NCBI GenBank assembly: GCA_025456495.1
Contig: JALOKO010000031.1
Coordinates: forward strand, 1-15,172
DNA length: 15,172 bases
Reading direction: 5' to 3'
Origin: Bryobacterales bacterium
GTDB lineage: Bacteria; Acidobacteriota; Terriglobia; Bryobacterales; Bryobacteraceae
In this document: one piece after another, positions 1-8,800 of the stretch
How positions within the stretch are numbered: the stretch's first letter is position 1
Layout: each line of letters begins with the position of its first letter
Program-made: the position numbers and the translations under genes
The notes under the pieces: model-generated
Told to the model about the DNA's origin: nothing
What the model saw: only the letters and a program-made list of their open reading frames with translations
The model's database searches: none

Positions 1-1
1 G

Positions 2-1057
2 TGCCTGCTTGGGCAGGGCGCGCCCTCTCCACAAAAAGCATTTCAGCTTCATCAGCAAGGGAACCTCGCGGAGGCGGTGAAGGCGTATCGGGAGTATTTG
101 GCCAGCAACCCGCGTTCACTGGAGGCGCGATCGAATCTGGCTGTCTGCCTGGCGCAGTTGGGCCTGATCGACGAAGCCATCGCTGCCTATCACGAAGCCT
201 TGAAGCTTGACCCGAACAGCGTACCGGTGAGAACCAATCTGGCCATCGCGCTCTACAAGCAGCAGCGCATCCCGGAAGCTGGGCGCGAATTGGAAGTGGT
301 CCATCGAACGCAGCCCGGAAACGAGCAGGTGCTGCTGCTGTTCGCTGACTGTCTGTTCCGCATGGGCGAATACAACGAGGTACGACAGCGACTGCAGCCG
401 CTACTTACCAAGCAACCGGACCATAGCGCGGCGAACTATCTGGTGGGGATGGCGCATCTGCGTGGGGGTAACGTGGCGGCCGGTCAGCCTCACATCGACC
501 GTGTGATGAAGGCTGGCGGTGCGGCTGAAGCCGCCTTCCTGGTGGGCGCCGCGCAGTATGAGGCCGGGGACTATCCGGCTGCACGCGACCAACTGGCCAA
601 GGCCGTCGCCGTCAATCCGCAGTTACCCGGCATCCACACCTATTACGCGCAAGCGCTGGTGGAGACGGGTGACAGCGCCGCCGCGCGCATGCAGTTCCAG
701 GAAGCGCTTCGCCGCAACCCGCTCGATTTCGAGGCCAATCTGCATTACGGTGCGCTGTTGCGACTGGAGAAAGACCTGGACACCGCGGATGCCCATCTCC
801 GTCGGGCGGCGTCCATCAATCCGCGCCATTTGCCTTTGCAATTTCAGTTGGCCTCGATCGCCATGGAGCGCGGTCAAGTGGAGCAGGCCCTACCCATGCT
901 GGAGCAAATTGTCAGCCAGAGTCCAACCTACCTGGAGGCCCACATCACGCTTGCCCGCGCCTACTACCGCCTTCGTCGCAAAGAAGATGGGGACCGCCAA
1001 CGAGACATCATTCGAAAGCTGGAGAGTGAATTGCAGCGGAAGGAGCTGAAGCAGTGA
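2..1057 (+). CDS. Tetratricopeptide repeat protein, 5' end cut by window start
   Basis: The reading frame is open from the first bases, so the true start lies upstream. A GTG at 77 falls inside the first TPR helix pair and is not a credible start. The first visible residues (CLLGQGAPSPQKAF) look like the tail of a secretion signal followed by the mature N-terminus, but this is inference. About ten consecutive 34-residue TPR units can be read, each with the usual small/large residue spacing (for example NLAVCLAQLGLIDEAIAAY), and they fill the protein to its end. TPR arrays are protein-protein interaction scaffolds; no catalytic domain is visible. The stop overlaps the next gene's GTG start by 4 bases (GTGA), indicating translational coupling with a second TPR gene and then a CRTAC gene. 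The TPR assignment is firm; the partner and role are unknown. Confidence 0.88.
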   Translation, partial: CLLGQGAPSPQKAFQLHQQGNLAEAVKAYREYLASNPRSLEARSNLAVCLAQLGLIDEAIAAYHEALKLDPNSVPVRTNLAIALYKQQRIPEAGRELEVVHRTQPGNEQVLLLFADCLFRMGEYNEVRQRLQPLLTKQPDHSAANYLVGMAHLRGGNVAAGQPHIDRVMKAGGAAEAAFLVGAAQYEAGDYPAARDQLAKAVAVNPQLPGIHTYYAQALVETGDSAAARMQFQEALRRNPLDFEANLHYGALLRLEKDLDTADAHLRRAASINPRHLPLQFQLASIAMERGQVEQALPMLEQIVSQSPTYLEAHITLARAYYRLRRKEDGDRQRDIIRKLESELQRKELKQ

Positions 1058-2202
1058 GGCTTCCCATCCGCCGTAGCATCATCCAGCAATTGCTGCGGCC
1101 ATTGTGGCTGCTGGCGATTGCGCTGATGTTGCACGGCCAATCAACGACCTTCCAGGAACAACTGCAAGCAGCGGAACAGTTGTTTCATCGGGGCGACCTG
1201 GCGGCGGCAAATCAGGCCTTCCTTGCGCTGGCCCGAACGCATGCATCCGAGCCCCAACCGCAGTGGTACCTGGGATTGATCGCCTACCAGCAAAGCCGAT
1301 ACCAGGACGCGCGTGACCGTTTTCGACAACTGGTTGAGCGGCAGGAGGACATGGGCCCCGGTTGGGCCATGCTGGGTCTGACGGAATTCCGGATGAGGGA
1401 CTTCGACGAGGCACTGCCCCATTTGGAACTCGGACGCTATCTGGGCATCGCAAACCAGGACACGCTGGCCCAAGCGGCGGCCCTTCACCAAGCCTTCCTG
1501 TGCAACCGGATCCAACGTTTCGATGTCGCACTGGCTGTGCTAAGCGAGCTGGCGGTGAAGGGTAAAAAGACTCCCGCGATTGTGGCGGCCTTTGGAGTTG
1601 CAGCGCTGAATCGCCCGTGGCTATTGGAGGATGTCCCAAGCCACGAGCAGGCGCTTGTGATGGAGGCGGGCGAAACGGCCTGGCTGCTAGGTGCACGAAG
1701 GCAGCAGGAAGCCGCCGCCCGCGCGGAGGCTCTGGTGGTCCGCTATCCGGAACAGAGCGGGTTACAGTTCATCCTGGGCACGACACTGGCGCGAGCGGAT
1801 TGGCCCCGCGCGGAAACAGCCCTACGCAAGGAGGTGGCCGCGAACCCAAACCACTACTATGCCCATGTCACCTTGGCGTCGGAACTCATTGACCGCGGAC
1901 GTCCAGAGGAAGCTGCGTCGTTTTGCGAAAAGGCGGTGCAACTGCAGCCGGAATCCTACGTTGCACGAGGCCTGCTGGGCAAGGCGCTCCTATCCACGGG
2001 CCGAGCCGACCAGGCAGTCGCGGAACTGGAAGCAGCGGTCCAACTGGCGCCCACCAACGCCAATGTACGCTACTCCCTTGCCCTTGCCTACACCCGCGTG
2101 GGACGCAAAGCGGAAGCTGCGGCACAGCGCGAAATCTTCACCCAACTGCAGGAGAAGCAGACGGCGGGCGGCAAACCCGTCGACAGTCAAGCGAAGCCAT
2201 GA
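1054..2202 (+). CDS. Exported tetratricopeptide repeat protein
   Basis: This is a 382-residue protein starting at a GTG that overlaps the stop of the upstream TPR gene. The N-terminus is a signal peptide: a basic stretch (MRLPIRRS), a hydrophobic core (LLRPLWLLAIALML) and a likely cleavage near LHGQ/STT. The mature part has about three TPR units at roughly residues 30-135, a less regular helical middle, and at least four clear units from about residue 230 to 370 (such as AHVTLASELIDRGRPEEAAS and ARGLLGKALLSTGRADQAVA). The C-terminal tail is Lys/Gln-rich and probably disordered. No enzyme motif is seen. It is probably periplasmic or cell-surface and probably interacts with its operon partners. 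Its stop overlaps the ATG of the CRTAC gene (ATGA), so the three proteins should be made in linked amounts. The function is unknown. Confidence 0.9.
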   Translation: MRLPIRRSIIQQLLRPLWLLAIALMLHGQSTTFQEQLQAAEQLFHRGDLAAANQAFLALARTHASEPQPQWYLGLIAYQQSRYQDARDRFRQLVERQEDMGPGWAMLGLTEFRMRDFDEALPHLELGRYLGIANQDTLAQAAALHQAFLCNRIQRFDVALAVLSELAVKGKKTPAIVAAFGVAALNRPWLLEDVPSHEQALVMEAGETAWLLGARRQQEAAARAEALVVRYPEQSGLQFILGTTLARADWPRAETALRKEVAANPNHYYAHVTLASELIDRGRPEEAASFCEKAVQLQPESYVARGLLGKALLSTGRADQAVAELEAAVQLAPTNANVRYSLALAYTRVGRKAEAAAQREIFTQLQEKQTAGGKPVDSQAKP

Positions 2203-3878
2203 AAACCTCCCTGTCCCGTCGGAACCTTCTTACGATGGCCGTGGCGCTTAGCTCTCCCTTGCGTGCGCAACAGTCGCCTCTGTTTGTGGAAGCGCCTTCC
2301 GCGGAAACCGGCATTACGTGGGTCCACGAAAACGCCATGTCCGATGCGCGCCACATGCCGGAGTCGCTGGGTCCTGGCGCGGCATTTTTGGATTACGACA
2401 ACGATGGCTGGATGGACATCTACCTGGTCAATAGCGGCCCTTGCGACTTCTATACCCCTTCCAAACCGATTCGCAATGCCCTGTATAGGAACAATCGCGA
2501 CGGCAGCTTCACCGACGTGACGGAAGCAGCCGGCGTGGGCGGCGGATTCTTCGGGATGGGCGTGGCCGTGGCCGATACCACCAACAACGGTCTGCCCGAT
2601 CTGTTGGTGACCGGCTATCGCGAGATGCGCCTCTATCGCAATCAGGGGGACGGCGCCTTTCGCGACGCCACCCGTGAAGCTGGTCTGGGCGCAGTGCAAA
2701 CGAACAGCCCTTGGTCTACCAGCGCGGTGTTCTTTGACTACAACAACGATGGCTTTCTGGATCTCTTCCTGTGCAACTACGTTGAATTCAACCCAGGCAA
2801 GAACAGCTGTGGCGACAACAAACTAGGACGGAACTTCTACTGTACCCCTCGCGTGTTCAACCCCCTGCGCTGCGTACTGATGCGGAATAACGGGGACGGC
2901 ACCTTCACGAATGTAACCAAGGGGACCGAGATCGAAACCGCGCTCTCCAAGGCACTGGGTGTGGTGGCCACAGACATCAACAACGACGGACTCCTGGATC
3001 TTTGGGTGGCCAACGACACCAGCCCGAACTTCCTCTTCGCCAATCGAGGCAGTGGAAAGTGGGAAGAAATAGCCTTGCCTGCCGAGGTTGCTTACAGCAT
3101 GAACGGCCAGCCACGGTCCGGAATGGGCGTGGACTCCATGGATCTGGATGGCGATGGGTGGATGGACCTGATGGTCACCAACATCGACCAGGAGATGTAC
3201 GCCCTTTACCGCAATCGAGGCGATGAGAGTTTCGAGGATGTGGCCCACGCCAACGAAGTGGCGCAAGCCACGAGACAGATGAGCGGCTGGGGATTGAAGT
3301 TTGCTGACTTCGACCATAGCGGCAACCCCAGTCTGTTCATCGCCAACGGTCACCCGGACGACATGATCGAAAGCTACTCGAAGCAGGTCGCCTATCGGGA
3401 ACCCCTACTTTTTTTCCGGCATGACGGAAAGCGCTTGCGCAACGTCAGCGCCACGGCGGGCCCGCTGTTCCGAAAGAGCTTTGCGGCCAGGGGACTGGCT
3501 GTGGGCGATTACAACAACGACGGGCGCCTGGATGTGTTGGTGGCAGTTAACGGCGGCGCCCCTGTCCTTGCCCGCAATGAGATTCGTAGTTCCAATCAAT
3601 GGTTGGGTGTCAGGCTGATTGGAACAAGCTGCAATCGCGATGCCATTGGAGCGCGCATCCGTTGGTCGGCCGCAGGTAAGGTACGGCAGCGGATGAAGGT
3701 GGGCGGGGGAAGCTATCTCTCCGCGCACGACCCCCGCGAGGTGCTAGGGCTTGGCACGGCGGCAGCCGTTGAATGGGTGGAGATTCAGTGGCCGAAGCCA
3801 AGCACCCGCACGGAACGCTTCAGCGGCTTGCAGCCGGGTCGCTATCATACCCTCACCGAAGGCGCCGGCAAAGCCTGA
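2199..3878 (+). CDS. CRTAC1-type protein: FG-GAP/VCBS beta-propeller with ASPIC/UnbV C-terminus
   Basis: This is a 559-residue protein. I chose the ATG at 2199 because it forms an ATGA overlap with the upstream stop and opens a twin-arginine signal (SLSRRNLLTMAVALSS, RR at 7-8). The open frame extends further upstream, but that part only mirrors the TPR gene. Seven FG-GAP-like calcium-binding loops are visible: DYDNDGWMD (65-73), DTTNNGLPD (126-134), DYNNDGFLD (180-188), DINNDGLLD (259-267), DLDGDGWMD (315-323), DFDHSGNPS (370-378) and DYNNDGRLD (437-445). This fits a seven-bladed, Ca-dependent propeller. A cysteine-containing insertion (C204, C215, C225) follows blade 3. The C-terminal region from about 466 to 535 (NQWLGVRLIG, GARIRW, GLG, EIQWP) matches the ASPIC/UnbV domain. 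Loop 6 is degenerate (DHSGNPS). Such proteins are common and multicopy in Acidobacteriota and Planctomycetota. Their roles are poorly known; adhesion or carbohydrate/protein binding is proposed only by domain analogy. Confidence 0.92.
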   Translation: MKTSLSRRNLLTMAVALSSPLRAQQSPLFVEAPSAETGITWVHENAMSDARHMPESLGPGAAFLDYDNDGWMDIYLVNSGPCDFYTPSKPIRNALYRNNRDGSFTDVTEAAGVGGGFFGMGVAVADTTNNGLPDLLVTGYREMRLYRNQGDGAFRDATREAGLGAVQTNSPWSTSAVFFDYNNDGFLDLFLCNYVEFNPGKNSCGDNKLGRNFYCTPRVFNPLRCVLMRNNGDGTFTNVTKGTEIETALSKALGVVATDINNDGLLDLWVANDTSPNFLFANRGSGKWEEIALPAEVAYSMNGQPRSGMGVDSMDLDGDGWMDLMVTNIDQEMYALYRNRGDESFEDVAHANEVAQATRQMSGWGLKFADFDHSGNPSLFIANGHPDDMIESYSKQVAYREPLLFFRHDGKRLRNVSATAGPLFRKSFAARGLAVGDYNNDGRLDVLVAVNGGAPVLARNEIRSSNQWLGVRLIGTSCNRDAIGARIRWSAAGKVRQRMKVGGGSYLSAHDPREVLGLGTAAAVEWVEIQWPKPSTRTERFSGLQPGRYHTLTEGAGKA

Positions 3879-3934
3879 CCTATCTCACGTACCCACTCGG
3901 CGGTACATTCCGCTTCGCCACGTTCATTGTTACG

Positions 3935-3953
3935 AAAAGCGATATCCGCTTTT
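3935..3953 (+). terminator. Possible weak intrinsic terminator / stem-loop
   Basis: A perfect 7-bp inverted repeat, AAAAGCG and CGCTTTT around the 5-base loop ATATC, lies 57-75 bases after the CRTAC stop. It is the only hairpin with a flanking T tract between that operon and padR. The stem has just three G-C pairs and the T run is inside the stem, so termination would be weak. It also contains the first GATATC element of the PadR-type operator, so it may instead be part of that regulatory site. Confidence 0.3.
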
Positions 3954-3973
3954 GATATCACATCGTGATATCA
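3941..3973. promoter_or_regulatory. Probable PadR operator: three GATATC sites at 13-bp spacing
   Basis: GATATC occurs at 3941-3946, 3954-3959 and 3967-3972, exactly 13 bp apart. The last two are enclosed in a perfect inverted repeat, TGATATCAC (3953-3961) and GTGATATCA (3965-3973), separated by ATC. The cluster ends 14 bases before the padR ATG. PadR-family dimers are known to bind inverted repeats in front of their own genes, so autoregulation of the padR-efflux operon is the natural reading. A possible -35-like TTGTTA sits at 3927-3932, but I could not place a convincing -10 box. Confidence 0.7.
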
Positions 3974-3987
3974 TCGCCTGCACAGCC

Positions 3988-4335
3988 ATGCGAAAAGAAG
4001 GCCATGTCGATTTCATCGAACTGCACATTCTCCACCACGCAGCGGATGGGGAGCTCTACGGCCTCTGGATGATTGAAGAGCTTGCCCACCATGGGTACAA
4101 GGTGGGGGCAAGCCACCTCTACCCCAAGTTCCACCGCCTGGAGAACGAAGGCCACCTGAAGCGGACTGAACATGTGGTGGAAGGCAAGCGGCGAAAGTAC
4201 TACACTGCAACCGCAAAGGGAAAGCGCTACCTTGAGTCGCGAAAGCGCATGGTGCTGGAGCTGGTGCGAGAGGCATTCTCCGCAGACGAGCTACAAGTGC
4301 TGGCGGATACCAAGCAAGCCAGAAGGAAGCAGTAG
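3988..4335 (+). CDS. PadR-family transcriptional regulator
   Basis: This is a 115-residue winged-helix protein, the usual length of short PadR proteins. Family hallmarks are present: the opening helix with LHILHH, ELYGLWMIEEL for helix 2, GASHLYPKFHRLENEGHL for the recognition helix region, the wing with RKYYTATAKGKRYL, and a C-terminal dimerisation helix. The open frame extends upstream of the chosen ATG, but that part is intergenic and would run through the operator, so 3988 is the start. There is no good Shine-Dalgarno sequence before it, suggesting weak or leaderless translation, in keeping with a low-abundance repressor. It lies 19 bases before the TolC-type gene of an RND pump and just after the GATATC cluster. 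It is therefore most likely the ligand-responsive repressor of the pump and of itself. The ligand is unknown. Confidence 0.93.
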   Translation: MRKEGHVDFIELHILHHAADGELYGLWMIEELAHHGYKVGASHLYPKFHRLENEGHLKRTEHVVEGKRRKYYTATAKGKRYLESRKRMVLELVREAFSADELQVLADTKQARRKQ

Positions 4336-4343
4336 AGGAAGGA
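4335..4343 (+). promoter_or_regulatory. Ribosome binding site supporting GTG start of the TolC-type gene
   Basis: GAGGAAGGA lies 11 bases before the GTG at 4355, immediately after the padR stop. No ATG offers a sensible start in this frame, so this purine-rich site decides the start. Confidence 0.6.
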
Positions 4344-4354
4344 ATCCGCCCGTC

Positions 4355-5773
4355 GTGAATCAGGAAACGAGACCCAAGGGGCACGGGCTTCGCAGTGCCC
4401 GGCTACGACTCATCTGGACCTTCGCACTTTGCGCGTTTAGCACTTCATGGTTGACCGCCCAGGATGCGGGCTCCCTCAGCCTGGCGGATGCAGTGCGACA
4501 GGCATGGGCGCAATACCCTACCATCACTGAGGCTCGTGCCGGGGTGAACGTCGCCACCTCGGAAACACGTGTGCAGCGAGATGCGTACCTGCCCCATGCC
4601 AGCTTCCACGCGGAAGTGAACCGCGCCACGCGGAACAACGTGCTGGGCATGATGATGCCCAACCAGACCATCACGCCCATCAACGGCTTTGCGTTAAGTG
4701 GGGAAAGCTGGCAGAGCGCATTCGGAACGTCCATTGGCATGATTGTGCGTTGGGAGGCCTACGACTTCGGCAGCCGCCGAGCGCGCGTGCTGGCCGCCGA
4801 GGCGCGAGAGAAGGCTGCTGAAGCGCGACTGGAGTCTGTACGCTACGAACTGGCCGATCGCGTGGCCGATGCCTATTTCCTTGCCTTGGCTTCGGCTCGG
4901 GCGGAATCCGCGGCTGAAGCAACCGTGCAGCGCTGGCGCACCACGCAAACGGCGGTGGACGCGCTGGTACAGGCCGGCTTGCGACCTGGCGCAGATGGGG
5001 CACGCATTCGCGTGGAACTCGTCCGTGCGGAAACTGAGCTCATCCAAAGTCGGCAGTACACGCGGCAGCGCCTTGCGGAACTAGGCCAATATCTGGGTAA
5101 ACCGGAAGCCTTCACTGCCAGTCTGGACCAGGCGATGGCCACCGTCTTGCCCTCGGCGGAAAACGCAGACGCCTCCGCCGCCACGCATCCGCTGGTGCAA
5201 CTGCGCGTCGCGGAATGGAGCGCGGTATCGGCCAGCGTAAAGGCGACAGAGAAGGAGTGGCTACCCAGGCTTGAGCTGTTCTCCGCAGCCAACGGCCGTG
5301 GTAGTGGAGCCCGCATCAACGGGACCTTCCGCGGTGGACTGGAAGGGCTCTACCCGGACATCGGCAACTGGGCCGCCGGCGTGGGCATCACCGTCAATCT
5401 TTTTGAACGCAAGCGGGCGCGTACACGCACTGAAGTTCTGAGTGCACACGTCGAGGCCGCCGCGTCGCGCCAAAGCGAGGCGGAGCTGCAGTTGCGAACG
5501 CTGGCGGAACAGGCCCGTTTGCAACTGGAGGCCGCAAGGGAGATCGTCACCAAGACGCCGATTGCGCTGGCGGCCACCAGAGAGCTGGAGGTCCAGAGTC
5601 AGGCGCGCTACCGTGCGGGGCTAGGGGACATCACCGAGATTGCTGATGCCCAGAGGGCACTGCGGCAAGCGGAAGTGGAGGACGCCGTTGCCCGTATCCA
5701 CGTGTGGCGCGCTTCCTTCGCCGTAGCGGCTGCTGGAGGCAACCTGGTGGAATTCCTGGAGCGGCGTCGATGA
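4355..5773 (+). CDS. TolC-family outer membrane efflux factor
   Basis: This is a 472-residue protein from the GTG at 4355. The frame is open further upstream, but that part overlaps padR and gives no signal peptide. The N-terminus is a signal peptide (basic GLRSARLR, then LIWTFALCAFSTSWLTA, likely cleavage before QDAGS); there is no lipobox. Two outer-membrane-efflux repeats can be read. The first starts SLADAVRQAWAQYPTITEA and includes long Ala/Glu/Arg-rich helices; the second starts near THPLVQLRVAEWSAV and ends with the AGLGDITEIADAQRALRQAE helix typical of the family. An insertion rich in Met/Asn (MMMPNQTITPINGF) sits where the first beta-barrel strands are expected. The product should form the trimeric outer-membrane channel and periplasmic tunnel for the RND permease encoded 64 bases downstream. 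Function is assigned by family and context; the substrate is unknown. Confidence 0.92.
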   Translation: MNQETRPKGHGLRSARLRLIWTFALCAFSTSWLTAQDAGSLSLADAVRQAWAQYPTITEARAGVNVATSETRVQRDAYLPHASFHAEVNRATRNNVLGMMMPNQTITPINGFALSGESWQSAFGTSIGMIVRWEAYDFGSRRARVLAAEAREKAAEARLESVRYELADRVADAYFLALASARAESAAEATVQRWRTTQTAVDALVQAGLRPGADGARIRVELVRAETELIQSRQYTRQRLAELGQYLGKPEAFTASLDQAMATVLPSAENADASAATHPLVQLRVAEWSAVSASVKATEKEWLPRLELFSAANGRGSGARINGTFRGGLEGLYPDIGNWAAGVGITVNLFERKRARTRTEVLSAHVEAAASRQSEAELQLRTLAEQARLQLEAAREIVTKTPIALAATRELEVQSQARYRAGLGDITEIADAQRALRQAEVEDAVARIHVWRASFAVAAAGGNLVEFLERRR

Positions 5774-5824
5774 CCCCCCACCTAGCCAGCGCATCCACCT
5801 CCAACGCGATTCGTGTTTCCACTC

Positions 5825-5830
5825 AAGGAG
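5825..5830 (+). promoter_or_regulatory. Strong ribosome binding site of the RND permease gene
   Basis: AAGGAG is placed 7 bases before the ATG at 5838 and fixes that start. The 64-base gap between the TolC-type gene and the permease otherwise holds nothing I can identify. Confidence 0.75.
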
Positions 5831-5837
5831 CTTCCCA

Positions 5838-8800
5838 ATGTGGCTGATTCACATGGCCATGCGGCGTCCCATCACCGTCCTGATGGCAATTTTTGGGGTG
5901 GCCCTTTGCTCCATCCTGGCGATCAATCGGATGAAGGTGGACATCTTCCCAGATCTGGGCGAGCCCGTCATCTACGTGGCACAGCCTTATGGAGGAATGG
6001 ACCCCGCGCAGATGGAAGGCTATCTCGTGAACTACTACGAGTATCACTTCCTTTACATTCGTGGCATTGACTACGTGGAGTCCCGTTCCGTACAGGGCGC
6101 CGCCTTGATGAAGCTGCGCTTCCATGAGGGAACCGACATGGCGACGGCAATGTCAGAGACCGTTGCGCAGGTGAACCGCTCCCGCTCCTTCATGCCGCCC
6201 GGAACGGTGCCGCCCTTCGTCATGCGCTTCGATGCGGGAAGCGTTCCGGTGGGCTATCTGGTTTTTTCCAGTGAGACCCGGACGGTGGATGAGATCAGCG
6301 ATCTTGCGCTGTTCCGTGTGCGTCCCATGTTTGCACGCTTGCCTGGAGTCTCGGCGCCGCCACCGTTTGGCGGAACCGCACGATCACTGGTGGTGCGGGT
6401 AGACCCAGAGCGCTTGCGCGCCCAGCAGTTGTCCCCGGACGATGTGGTGCAGGCCATCGCGCGAACGAACACCATCAGTCCCTCGGGCAATGTGCGCATC
6501 GGCGATGTGAACTACATCTCTCCGCTAAACGCATCTGTGAAGCAGGCCGTCGAATTGAACGATGTGCCACTGCGACAAGGCGTCGGCCCCACCGTATACC
6601 TACGCGATGTCGGCTATGCCGAGGACGCCGCGGACATCCTCACCAGTTACGCCCTGGTGAATGGCCAACGGGCGGTCTATATCGCGGCCACCAAACGCGC
6701 GGATGCCTCCACGCTGGATACCGTGCGTCGCATCCAGGCTGCGCTCCCCACGTTTCGCGCGGCTGTCCCGGAGGACATTCAGGTCTCGTTCGAATTCGAC
6801 CAGAGCTTCTACGTCACCACGGCGCTTCGCTCTCTGGTGCGGGAAGGCCTGCTTGGCGCGCTACTCACGGGCTTGATGATCCTGATTGCGCTTCGCAGCC
6901 TGCGTAGCGCATTCATTGTCGTGATGACCATTCCCATCGCACTTCTGTCGGCGGTAGTCGCGTTGTGGGCCACGGGGCAGTCGCTGAACCTGATGACTTT
7001 GGGCGGACTCACATTGGCCATCGGCATCCTTGTCGATGAGTCCGTCATCGCCATCGAAAACATCCATACGCATCTAGGTGGAAACAAGACGGTAGGCCGC
7101 GCCGTACTTGAGGCCAGCCGGGAAGTGGTGGCGCCACGTCTGCTAGCGATGCTTTGCGTGGTTGCCGTGTTTGCTCCATCCTTCTTCATGGATGGGGTTG
7201 CCCGCGCGATGTTCGTCCCTCTGGCGCTTGCTGTCGCCTTCTCGATGATTGCCTCATACTTCCTTGCCAGCACCATGGTTCCCATCCTGGAAACCTGGCT
7301 GCATCGCAAGGGGGCATTCCCGGCGCAGGTGCGGGAAGACAAGTTCCTGAAGCGCATGCAGACTGCCTTTGGCGGCCTGACACAGGGCCTGTTGCGCATC
7401 CGCTATTTGGTGGCCCCTGTCTATGTGCTGGGCGCACTGGCCGCGGTTGCTCTGATTGGCGGTAGCTTAGGAACGGAAATCTTTCCTCGTGTGGATAACG
7501 GGTTGGTGCAGATGCGCGTGCGTGCTCCTGCGGGCACCCGCGTTGAGAAGACTGAGCTGGTCGTTCGGGACATCCTCAATGCCTGCGACCAGATTGCGGG
7601 GAAGGGAAACGTCGAGACCTCTATTGCGTTTGTTGGAGTGCAACCGTCCAGCTTCCCGGTGAACCTCATTTTCCTGTGGACCGGCGGCCCCCACGAAGCG
7701 GTCATCCGCATGAAGTTCCGCGAAGGGGCGGGAGTGCGGAGCGACGCATTTCAAGAGGCGTTGCGTGAGCAGGTGGCGCAAGTTGCCCCGGGCACTTCCA
7801 TTAGCTTTGAGGCGGCGGATCTTGTCAGCCAGGTGATGAGCTTTGGCGCTCCCACCGCGATTGAGGTTGCGGTGAGTGGGCCGAGCCTTCCCGAAAGCCG
7901 CGGCTACGCTGAGCAGATTGCGTCTACGATTGCTGAGGTCCCGGGCGTGCGCGATGCGCAGCTTGGTGAGTTGTTGGAGTATCCCACTGTGCAGGTGAAC
8001 GTGGATCGCGTGCGCGCCGCGCAGCTTGGCGTCACCGTGGATGCGGTTGGCAAAGCGCTGGCTCCAGTCACCTGGTCAAGCCGATTCACGACTCCGGTGT
8101 ACTGGGCGGATCCCAAGTCGGGCATCGCCTACCAGGTGCAAGTGGAACTACCCCAGGCGCAGATTGACTCGCTACAGGCGGTGGAGCAAATTCCCGTGAA
8201 AGGGAGCAGCCATCATGGTGTGACGCTGCTGGGCGATGTGGCCAAGGTAAATCATGGTGAAACCATTGGCGAGTATCACCGCTTCAACATGCAACGCATG
8301 CTCACAGTCACCGCCAACGTGACGGGGGCGGATCTGGGTTCGACAGCCAAGCGCATTCAGGATGCTCTTACGAAGTTGCCCGAAGCTCCGCGCGGTGTGG
8401 TTGTCGCCATCCGTGGCCAGGTGGCGCCGATGAACCTGCTCGCGGACAGCTTGCAATTCGGATTGTTGCTGGCCATCATTGCGGTGTTCCTCTTGCTGGC
8501 TGCGTACTTTCAGTCGCTACGGGTGGCCTTCGTTGTCTTGATGGCGGTACCCGCCGTGCTTGCCGGCGTTGCCATCGCCCTCGCCGTGACCGGAACCACA
8601 TTGAACGTACAGTCCTTCATGGGGGCCATCATGGCCATCGGCGTATCGGTGGCTGACTCCATTCTGCTGTGTACCTTCGCGGACCGATACCGAAGGGAAG
8701 GCATCCCGGTGACGGAAGCCGCGGCCCAAGGGGCGGTGACCCGCATGCGTCCCATCCTGATGACGACCATTGTCATGGTGGCGGGAATGATTCCCCTGGC

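Noticed and set aside
1079..1696. 205-codon minus-strand open frame opposite the second TPR gene
   Set aside because: Its Pro/Arg-rich, low-complexity translation is typical of a shadow frame in GC-rich DNA, and it lies inside a clear TPR gene with a signal peptide.
1923..2198. Upstream in-frame extension of the CRTAC gene
   Set aside because: It lies wholly within the TPR gene in another frame, has low-complexity Gly/Thr/Arg composition, and would bury the Tat signal. The ATGA overlap at 2199 is the natural start.
3889..3906. GTACC/GGTAC inverted repeat after the CRTAC stop as a terminator
   Set aside because: The stem is only 5 bp with an 8-base loop and no T tract follows.
3751..3987. 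N-terminal extension of the PadR gene from an earlier ATG
   Set aside because: It overlaps the end of the CRTAC gene and crosses the operator. PadR homology and the normal family length begin at 3988.
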